Position numbers and translations under genes: made by a program. A DNA stretch of 6,361 nucleotides from Chamaesiphon sp. GTDB taxonomy: Bacteria; Cyanobacteriota; Cyanobacteriia; Cyanobacteriales; Chamaesiphonaceae. Positions 1-5,017 of the stretch are shown piece by piece. The stretch spans positions 1 through 6,361 of the forward strand of contig JAJAZF010000589.1 of NCBI GenBank assembly GCA_026785875.1. Direction: 5' to 3'. The notes below the pieces were generated by a model that worked only from the letters and a program-made list of their open reading frames with translations, was not told the DNA's origin and did no database searches. Position 1 is the first letter of the stretch. Every line of letters begins with the position of its first letter.

Positions 1-244
1 AAGCATTTCACGGAACGCTCGATTTCTGAAATTTGTGATAACTCAGCAATAATGCTGAAAAATATTTGCAATAAATTATCAATAATTTATACTTCGATTG
101 CCATACTCGTTATTAATACTGGATAGATCGGTAGAGTATGGGGAAATTTACTTAGCGTAGTAAGTGCCAATCGATACCCAATCCCCCGATTTCCGTTGAG
201 AACGGTTGATGACCTAGCATTCAGTAGGTAGCAACTTGGGTGAA
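1..244. other. Left-edge region without a supported gene
   Basis: This stretch lies downstream of the leftward ferredoxin-like gene and reaches the window edge. On the plus strand, frame 1 is open from the edge to a TAG at 124-126 (41 codons), and frame 2 ends at a TAA near 50-52. Either could be the tail of a rightward gene, but neither resembles a family I know, so no CDS is called. It contains a 6-bp hairpin (TCAGCA, loop ATAA, TGCTGA, 43-58), a 5-bp hairpin CCGTT-GAG-AACGG (193-205), and a 20-base AT-rich dyad (71-90). None has the T-run of an intrinsic terminator. Confidence 0.5.
71..90. repeat. Perfect AT-rich inverted repeat, possible operator
   Basis: ATAAATTAT and ATAATTTAT are exact reverse complements separated by CA, giving a 9-bp-arm dyad in 20 bases. 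From memory it resembles the AT-rich iron boxes described for cyanobacterial FurA targets, and the window is full of iron genes. It has no GC stem or T-run, so it is not a terminator. What it would control lies left of the window, if anything, so the operator role is inference. In DNA this AT-rich, some dyad of this size could occur by chance. Confidence 0.35.
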
Positions 245-823
245 TTACGTTGGCTCGATCGAAAGGTGGTAACGAACTTTGGAGATAATTGCTGGAATCT
301 GAGAAATTCTCACATTACGATAGCTAGATCGATTTTCCGGCGGAGAGGCTTCTGCTTTTGGCGTTAGCTTGCCGTTGCTAGCGGCAGCGGTTGTGCCTAC
401 GGGTAAAACTACTAAATTAGGAGCTTGCTTGCAGCATTTAAGACAGCCAGTGGATTTCAAAGTCACACTGTCGTTTAAGTCATGACTATTTAATTGTTCT
501 GCCAAAGCCGAGTATATTTCTTTGCCACCATTGTTGTGACAATGTGACTTTTGACAAATGAGAATCTTAACTTTTGGCTTGTTCTCAGGGGCTGCTTTTT
601 CAATTGCAGATGCCTTAAATTTCCAGTCTTTTTGGATGCCTTCACAACGAATGCAATCGCCAATGGCTAACTTATAAACCAGCCCCGCTCTTAGCTCTTT
701 AGGCACCTTGATGATGACATCTCGCTCTGCGGTTCTGAGTCGTAGATATTTGAGCTTGTAACCATCCAGCGCGCAAACTCCTAAAAATTTACCTTCTAGA
801 TGAAAATAAGTTTCACTAGTCAT
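245..823 (-). CDS. Thioredoxin-like [2Fe-2S] ferredoxin domain protein
   Basis: Small cytoplasmic protein with a C-terminal thioredoxin-fold [2Fe-2S] domain of the NuoE/HoxE type. Numbered from the start at 823 it has 192 residues. Residues about 8-75 form a basic, beta-rich N-terminal part (HLEGKFLGV, then KYLRLRTAERDVIIKV). The cluster domain follows: ILICQKSHCHNNGG with Cys90 and Cys95, then STGCLKCCKQAPNLVVLP with Cys127 and Cys131. This is the expected CX4C...CX3C ligand pattern, and Cys130 is an extra neighbour. Homologues usually run straight from VVLP or VVMP into the final helix; here about 25 low-complexity residues (Thr, Ala, Ser, Pro, Glu) intervene before YRNVRISQIPAII. An in-frame ATG at 841 would add six residues. 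I prefer 823 because it overlaps the upstream gene by only 8 bases (ATGACTAG) and the protein then begins close to the conserved EGKFLG segment. The electron partner is unknown; a redox or iron-related role is inferred from family and neighbours. Confidence 0.85.
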   Translation of the reverse strand: MTSETYFHLEGKFLGVCALDGYKLKYLRLRTAERDVIIKVPKELRAGLVYKLAIGDCIRCEGIQKDWKFKASAIEKAAPENKPKVKILICQKSHCHNNGGKEIYSALAEQLNSHDLNDSVTLKSTGCLKCCKQAPNLVVLPVGTTAAASNGKLTPKAEASPPENRSSYRNVRISQIPAIISKVRYHLSIEPT

Positions 824-1082
824 GGAGTAACTCACTGCCATTGCAATCGGCTCTCAAAGTGAAACATCGATCCAACCAATTAACCAGTTGACTGCGCCCG
901 ATCGATTGCGTCCGAGTCACGCTCCAAACTTGAATAGCCGCTGTGGGTGTGTCTACTGTCACTACTAAGAGTTGCCCTGTGGAACACTTACAAGGAATTT
1001 TTAACTCCTGAAGACGACGATGTATTTGCCAGCGATCTCCCCAAGCTGTATCGATGATGAAAAGACAATTTGAATAATTCAT
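816..1082 (-). CDS. Small conserved cyanobacterial protein, function unknown
   Basis: An 88-residue soluble protein with no signal peptide or membrane segment. Visible landmarks are AWGDRW at 13-18, RRLQELKIPCKC at 22-33, an AAIQVWSV segment at 48-55 and a C-terminal SQLVNWLDRCF at 64-74. From memory, small cyanobacterial hypothetical proteins share the WGDRW and RRLQEL-IPC patterns; I have not been able to check this and know no function. Four cysteines (6, 31, 33, 73), including a CxC pair, could bind metal, but that is speculation. It is the first gene of a leftward pair: its TAG stop at 816-818 lies within the start of the [2Fe-2S] gene, so translation is probably coupled. No clear Shine-Dalgarno precedes ATG 1082 (upstream bases are CCAGATAAATA). 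Confidence 0.72.
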   Translation of the reverse strand: MNYSNCLFIIDTAWGDRWQIHRRLQELKIPCKCSTGQLLVVTVDTPTAAIQVWSVTRTQSIGRSQLVNWLDRCFTLRADCNGSELLHD

Positions 1083-1325
1083 TATTTATCTGGATCGCGC
1101 TTTTGCTTAAATTCAGAATACCTCAAATGATAATTAGATGCAACAAGCTTAAATATATTCTCAGATAGCTGGCGATCGGTGCTAGCTCAAAATCCTTGAA
1201 AGTGCCTACTCAGCTAGATCTAGAGCGAATTACTGCCATAGTCAATGCTAATAAATTTTATCAATAGTGAGTTCGGTGGTAAAGCGGCTGATCCTAGATT
1301 CAGTCAGGTTTACAGCTCATTTTTT

Positions 1326-1367
1326 AACCTAGACTACTTATGTTAGAATATTCAACCTAGACTACTT
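1326..1367 (+). repeat. 14-bp direct repeat pair upstream of dps
   Basis: AACCTAGACTACTT occurs exactly at 1326-1339 and again at 1354-1367, a period of 28 bases. The core TAGACTA also occurs inverted (TAGTCTA) at 1410-1416. The two direct copies flank a candidate extended -10 box, so they could be operator half-sites. Alternatively they are a local duplication in an eroded coding segment, since both copies translate to NLDY in their local open frames. The exact identity is seen; the role is inferred. Confidence 0.6.
1341..1349 (+). promoter_or_regulatory. Candidate extended -10 promoter of dps
   Basis: TGTTAGAAT fits the extended -10 pattern TGnTATAAT with one mismatch. It sits exactly between the two 14-bp repeats, so transcription would begin near 1356 inside the second copy, about 100 bases before ATG 1457. 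The -35 position (about 1321-1326, TTTTTA) is poor, as is common with extended -10 promoters. Prediction only; other AT-rich candidates exist closer to the gene. Confidence 0.35.
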
Positions 1368-1456
1368 TTCACAAATAATCACTAGTAATTAGTTGCAAAA
1401 AAGATCGACTAGTCTAGCCGAAAAATTAACCTTTAAAAATAGAGAGTGGGGAACCC

Positions 1457-1996
1457 ATGACAGCAGTACAGAGATTAATGCGTGGATTTGGTGAAGTGGG
1501 AACTAATGTAGTGGGATTGGATCTCACAGTGACAGAGCCAGTCTGTGAGGGATTGAATATCGCATTGGCAAGTTTTCAAGCTTTGTATCTGCAATATCAG
1601 AAGCACCATTTCGTAGTAGAAGGCGCAGAATTTTACTCTCTGCACCAGTTTTTTGAAGATAGCTACGGGCAACTCAAAAGTCACGCTCACGATGTTGCCG
1701 AACGCTTAGATGGCTTAGGCGGAGTACCTGCGGCTAGTTTTACCAAGTTGGCGGAACTTTGTTGTTTTACACCTGAAGCCGATGGTGCATTTAACTGTCG
1801 GACGATGTTAGAAAATGACTTAGTGGGCGAGCAAGCAATTATTACCCTGATCCGCAGCCAAGCAAGTCAAGCTGAAAGTTTGGGCGATCGCGCGACACGG
1901 CATTTATACGAACAAATTCTGCTAAAAACCGAAGAGAGAGCCTATCATATCGCTCACTTTTTGGCTCCCGATACCTTGGTAAGATCTGTAAATTAA
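1457..1996 (+). CDS. dps: Dps-family ferritin-like protein, His-type ferroxidase site
   Basis: DNA-binding protein from starved cells family: forms a hollow 12-mer that oxidises Fe(II), stores ferric mineral and protects against peroxide. At 179 residues the length is normal. The signature region runs from about 48 to 86: KHHFVVEGAEFYSLHQFFEDSY followed by AERLDGLGG. Aligned with Listeria Dps, whose intersubunit iron ligands are H31, H43, D58 and E62, the equivalents are His51, His63, His78 and Glu82, so the canonical aspartate is replaced by histidine (HAHDVAER; Asp79 is one residue off register). Dps proteins with such histidine-rich centres are known from Thermosynechococcus (DpsA) and Nostoc (Dps4). 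The start is supported by a purine-rich GTGGGGA four bases before ATG. It is transcribed divergently from the ferredoxin pair and converges on the receptor gene, so it is probably monocistronic. Extra cysteines occur at 30, 102, 103 and 114. Family call firm; the metal-site consequence is inferred. Confidence 0.95.
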   Translation: MTAVQRLMRGFGEVGTNVVGLDLTVTEPVCEGLNIALASFQALYLQYQKHHFVVEGAEFYSLHQFFEDSYGQLKSHAHDVAERLDGLGGVPAASFTKLAELCCFTPEADGAFNCRTMLENDLVGEQAIITLIRSQASQAESLGDRATRHLYEQILLKTEERAYHIAHFLAPDTLVRSVN

Positions 1997-2007
1997 TAGT
2001 TAAAACT

Positions 2008-2034
2008 TAGATGGGCGGTAATTTCCACCATCTA
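2008..2034 (-). terminator. Possible terminator hairpin between convergent genes
   Basis: TAGATGG (2008-2014) pairs perfectly with CCATCTA (2028-2034) around a 13-base loop that can pair a little further. Read leftward, the stem is followed after two bases by TTTT, so it would better end the receptor transcript. Read rightward from dps (stop at 1996), the nearest T-run is 12 bases past the stem. The stem is short and only moderately GC-rich, so confidence is low. Confidence 0.33.
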
Positions 2035-2052
2035 GCACTCATCGATTTTCTG

Positions 2053-2142
2053 CTACGCTACTAACCCCGCACCTGCGGAAATCCCCAGTAGGAAAGGATC
2101 TGCTAAACTATTCTGAATTAACATTGCCAGTTCGATAAAGCC
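2053..2142 (-). pseudogene. Relic of a FecCD-type permease gene
   Basis: Directly after the receptor stop codon, and in the same frame, the leftward strand reads 29 open codons to a TAG at 2053-2055. They include NSLADPFLLGISAGAGLVA. This matches the FecCD/BtuC permease signature (typically RNPLADPxxLGISxGAxLGA), which lies near the second and third membrane helices of inner-membrane siderophore or B12 importers. Normal proteins are about 320-350 residues, so over 90% of the gene is missing. The QxxxRNP lead-in is shortened (LIQNSLADP), suggesting a small deletion. It is not a copy of the intact permeases at the right of the window, which read RNPLAETGILGIEAGG and RNPL at this point, so it probably marks a lost transporter once placed downstream of the receptor. 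An ATG at 2122-2124 exists but would give only 23 residues. The match is by eye. Confidence 0.68.
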
Positions 2143-4716
2143 TTAAAACTCCACAGAAACAGAAGCAATTACAGTGAATGGATCGCCAAAATTGTTAGCA
2201 GATGTGGGTAATCCGAAACTACTTTCGACATACTTAGCATCGCCAAGATTCTTAAAATTGAGTGCAAATCGCCAATCATTGCGCTTGTAGAAAATTGCCG
2301 CATCCGCAGTCAGATAACTTCCCAGCCGAAAGGTGTTCTCCAAATCGCCTTGGCGATCTCCCTTGAAATTTAGACCCGCACCAAAACCTAAACCCTTCAT
2401 CTCACCTTGCTGAAGTTCGTAAGTTGCCCACAAACTCGCCGCATGTTCGGGCACCCCAAATAATTTTTTACCCACGAGTGTCGGATCTGTATCGGCTGAA
2501 ACTTTGGCATCGGTATAAGCATAAGATGCAATTAACTTCAGTCCTGGTGCTGGTTCCCCAGAGATGTCGAATTCGATCCCCTGACTGCGTTGTTCGCCAG
2601 ACGCGATCGAAAATAACGGGTTAGCAGGATCGGTGACGGGGACATTTTGCTTGGAAATATCAAAATATGCCAGTGTTGCAAATAACTTACCATCAAGGAA
2701 GTCTGACTTGACACCAACCTCGTATCCTTTACCACGTTGTGGTTCTAGGGCTGCGCCTGATACTGTCGTACCTGTATTTGGGGTAAAAGACTGTGAATAG
2801 CTGCCGTAGGCTGAGAGCTTATCATTAAATTGGTAGAGGAGTCCGAGCCGAGGGGTGAGGGCACTTACCGTTAAGTTAGTCTCTCCAGCGTCAGCAGTTA
2901 TGCTTTCGAGGTTAGTAATTGTTTGAGAGAACGCATCATAGCGTACTCCAGCCAGGAGTTTCAAATTCTTGATGATATCAACTTGGTCTTGGACGAAAAA
3001 GCCAAAACTATTACCGCTAGTAGTGTTACTAGCGAAGACAGGGAGATCGGATTTGTTCGGCTTAACTACTCCATAAACTGGATTAAACAGGTCGAGTGTT
3101 GTCGGGTCGCCAAGTCGTGTAGTAATTCGCCCATCTCGATGCACATAATCTGCGCCGACCAACAGTTTATGCTTGAGACTACCCGTCGCAAATTCACCAG
3201 TTAAATTGGTTTGCAAGGTATAGTCTTTGGTCTGAGCATCTTGAGTAGCAAAAGCACGGGTGACGGTATTTGTCGTCTCATCAAGACTCCTCGGCAGGGA
3301 AATAACATTAAAATCATATTGATTGGATGCGTAGCGAAAAGCATTGCGGAGTTTCCAGTTGTCACTAAACTGATGATCTAACCCATAACCGATATTCAGG
3401 GATTGATTGGTGATTCGATCGCTAGGTTCGCCAGTAATTCGATCGCGTGGTACATTGGCTACACTCGTCCCAACTGCGGGCAATCCAAAATCGGCAGGAC
3501 GATTGGAGTCGATATATTCTGCGGAAATAATCAGGTCGGTTTTATCGCCGACTTTCCAGGCAATTGTCGGGGCAATAAAGCTTTTTTGGTCGGGTTGAGT
3601 GAGATTCCGCACGCTATTGATGCTTTGATACAGCCCATTGACGCGATAGAGAACCTTGCCATCAGCGGTTAAAGGGCCAGAAACATCAAAGCGGGGGCTA
3701 ATTAAACCACGACTGCCACCTTGAACTTCTACTTCATAAAATGGCTGAGATAATGGTTTCTTGCTGATGAGATTAATCAGTCCACCTGGCTCGATTGCGC
3801 CATACAAAATCGAGGCTGGCCCTTTGAGGACTTCCACTTGCTCTAAATTAGCAATTTCGGTGACTGGTTGGGTCCCCCCCTCGCCGCCCCCAAATTGTCT
3901 GAATCCATCCCGCAAGACTGCCGCACCAGAGAAGCCGCGAATGCTAAACGTGCCACCGCTGCGACCACTGACATCCCCATTATAATTAACGCCGCTAACA
4001 TTACTCAGCGCATCTTTAACGTCTTTACTCTGCCTGTCCCGAATAATCGCCTGGGGAATGACTTGGACGGAGAATGGAGTTTCGATAATCGGCGTATTCG
4101 TGCCCGTAGCGGCAGCGGCATTCGGCGCGCGATAGGAATTGCGGAGGGACCTCCCGATGACGTTGATTTCTAGTTCTGGTTCGGCGGTTTGTGCTACAGG
4201 GGGAGAATTCGCACCTGCTTCGCTGGCAATTACCGTTGCCTGGGGTGCTCCGTTGGTGCCGATGACCGACACGCGCACGTAGCTGGGATTTAGTTGAATA
4301 ACAGAGACATTTCCCACGCCTGGAGCGGGATTCACCGCTTGAAATGGTTGGGAGAGGGTGGCGTTGGGGATATCGAAGTAGAGGAGATTGCCGATCGATT
4401 GTGGGGTTAAGGTGCCGATTTTGCCAGCGGTTTCTAAGACTACTTCAATGCCATTCACCCCCTGATTGAGCTTAATTCCGGTAATATTCAGCGGTGCGGT
4501 CGTTGCCTGCGCTAGTAGTTTTTTGATTGTCGGTAAAATATCCCGACCCCGATTGCTACTTTGACTACTCGCTGTCTGACTGGTAGCACCCTGGATATTT
4601 TGCGCCCGAACGCTGGTGGGTAGGGCAATGAGGACAGCAGCAATCGCCAGACAAATGCGCTGGGCAAATAGTTGTTGACAGAAATTATATCGACCGCCAG
4701 AAGTATCACCTTGCAT
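2143..4716 (-). CDS. TonB-dependent siderophore receptor with N-terminal AMIN domain
   Basis: Outer-membrane active transporter for ferric-siderophore, gated by TonB-ExbBD energy. The 857-residue protein has a signal peptide (hydrophobic 20-36, cleavage predicted after VRA at 38, before QN). An AMIN-type beta domain at about 75-163 follows (ITGIKLNQGVNGIEVVLET, LLYFDIPNA), an N-terminal addition common in cyanobacterial receptors. A TonB-box-like ELEINVIG lies at 181-188. The plug spans about 207-320, with IRGF at 259-262 and LEQVEVLKGPASILYGAIEP at 291-310, then the 22-strand barrel to the terminal Phe857, as expected for BAM-assembled barrels. The substrate cannot be read from sequence. Start: ATG 4716 gives a correct signal peptide; the Shine-Dalgarno is weak (ATTCTTACTTGAT precedes it). 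It is divergent from the FecCD pair and followed by a FecCD relic. Seven G residues occur in a row in the coding strand (3874-3880, plug loop GGGEGG). Expected to be iron-repressed through the Fur-like site. Confidence 0.95.
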   Translation of the reverse strand: MQGDTSGGRYNFCQQLFAQRICLAIAAVLIALPTSVRAQNIQGATSQTASSQSSNRGRDILPTIKKLLAQATTAPLNITGIKLNQGVNGIEVVLETAGKIGTLTPQSIGNLLYFDIPNATLSQPFQAVNPAPGVGNVSVIQLNPSYVRVSVIGTNGAPQATVIASEAGANSPPVAQTAEPELEINVIGRSLRNSYRAPNAAAATGTNTPIIETPFSVQVIPQAIIRDRQSKDVKDALSNVSGVNYNGDVSGRSGGTFSIRGFSGAAVLRDGFRQFGGGEGGTQPVTEIANLEQVEVLKGPASILYGAIEPGGLINLISKKPLSQPFYEVEVQGGSRGLISPRFDVSGPLTADGKVLYRVNGLYQSINSVRNLTQPDQKSFIAPTIAWKVGDKTDLIISAEYIDSNRPADFGLPAVGTSVANVPRDRITGEPSDRITNQSLNIGYGLDHQFSDNWKLRNAFRYASNQYDFNVISLPRSLDETTNTVTRAFATQDAQTKDYTLQTNLTGEFATGSLKHKLLVGADYVHRDGRITTRLGDPTTLDLFNPVYGVVKPNKSDLPVFASNTTSGNSFGFFVQDQVDIIKNLKLLAGVRYDAFSQTITNLESITADAGETNLTVSALTPRLGLLYQFNDKLSAYGSYSQSFTPNTGTTVSGAALEPQRGKGYEVGVKSDFLDGKLFATLAYFDISKQNVPVTDPANPLFSIASGEQRSQGIEFDISGEPAPGLKLIASYAYTDAKVSADTDPTLVGKKLFGVPEHAASLWATYELQQGEMKGLGFGAGLNFKGDRQGDLENTFRLGSYLTADAAIFYKRNDWRFALNFKNLGDAKYVESSFGLPTSANNFGDPFTVIASVSVEF

Positions 4717-4722
4717 ATCAAG

Positions 4723-4737
4723 TAAGAATTATTATCA
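4723..4737 (-). promoter_or_regulatory. Fur-box-like dyad at the receptor gene
   Basis: On the leftward strand the site reads TGATAATAATTCTTA. Against the 7-1-7 Fur motif TGATAATnATTATCA this matches 12 of 14 informative positions, with a perfect left arm. It lies six bases before the receptor start codon and a few bases after the predicted transcription start, a position where iron-loaded Fur would block transcription. This fits the known iron repression of siderophore receptors. Binding is inferred. Confidence 0.6.
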
Positions 4738-4747
4738 ATAAAATCTG

Positions 4748-4776
4748 ATTTTACATGAGCGATCTCCGTTTGTCTA
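4748..4776 (-). promoter_or_regulatory. Sigma70-type promoter of the receptor gene
   Basis: Leftward: TAGACA (4771-4776, five of six matches to TTGACA), a 17-base spacer, then TAAAAT (4748-4753, five of six to TATAAT). Transcription would begin near 4741, giving a leader of about 25 bases that contains the Fur-like dyad. Spacing and match are good, and its placement next to the Fur-like site adds support. Confidence 0.55.
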
Positions 4777-5017
4777 TCCCAGAATGGACTTTTTGTCACA
4801 GTCCTAGATCCGGAGTGATGATATCCAGATGAGACCTTGTATGTGCTGCTAAAGTAGGTGCATTAAGATTTAGATACTCTCGATCCGACGATCGCTTACG
4901 ACTAGAAATCGATCTCGATGGCAATTTATGGGGCAGATATCGAGAGCGGCTGAAAATACGATTGCAAGTTATTACCAATAGTCAGTAAGATTAAATGATT
5001 AACTTTAGCAAGTATCT

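Larger units (their letters stand above)
1083..1456. other. Divergent intergenic region with coding-like scraps
   Basis: 374 bases separate the leftward small gene from dps. The right third holds the 14-bp direct repeat and candidate dps promoter, listed separately. Near the small gene is TGATAATTA (1128-1136), only half of a Fur-type dyad. A perfect palindrome CTAGATCTAG lies at 1214-1223 and GACTAGTC at 1407-1414. Two short rightward frames look coding-like: one ends at a TAG near 1264-1266 and contains QLDLERITAIVNANKFYQ; another, from ATG 1245 to TAG 1344-1346, contains EFGGKAADPRFSQVYSSFF. They abut in different frames, as a frameshifted gene relic would. I cannot assign them to a family, so no CDS is called. 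Confidence 0.45.
4717..5017. other. Divergent regulatory region, receptor / permease
   Basis: 301 bases between the divergent receptor and permease starts. The left part holds the receptor promoter and Fur-like dyad, listed separately. On the plus strand a frame is open for 51 codons up to TAA 4986-4988 (containing DGNLWGRYRERLKIRLQVI) but has no ATG or GTG start, and I recognise no family, so I do not call it. A leftward 60-codon frame (4796-4978) is its antisense and looks spurious. For the permease operon the best promoter I see is TTGCAA (4962-4967), an 18-base spacer and TAAGAT (4986-4991), which is weak. No convincing second Fur box was found near the permease. Confidence 0.5.

Noticed and set aside
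43..58. TCAGCA-ATAA-TGCTGA hairpin as terminator
   Set aside because: Only six pairs, and followed by A-rich sequence rightward and mixed sequence leftward, so it lacks the U-tract of an intrinsic terminator.
1128..1142. Fur box upstream of the small protein / ferredoxin pair
   Set aside because: TGATAAT gives one good arm but the second arm (AGATGCA) matches ATTATCA poorly, so it is only a half-site.
1261..1313. tRNA-like string (AGTTCGGTGGTAAAGC resembles a D-arm)
   Set aside because: The D-stem does not pair properly, no 5-bp anticodon stem with a 7-base loop forms, and there is no GGTTCGA-type T-arm or matching acceptor stem.
2067..2078. Small GC hairpin CCGCA-CC-TGCGG
   Set aside because: No T-run on either strand, and it falls on the SAGAG codons of the FecCD relic, which explains the sequence.
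4512..4799. Leftward 95-codon frame overlapping the receptor start
   Set aside because: It lies in another frame over the receptor signal peptide and promoter, and the receptor frame has a full family match.
4796..4978. Leftward 60-codon frame in the receptor/permease gap
   Set aside because: Basic, low-complexity translation with no recognisable family, no ribosome-binding site, and antisense to another open frame; it also covers the likely upstream control region.
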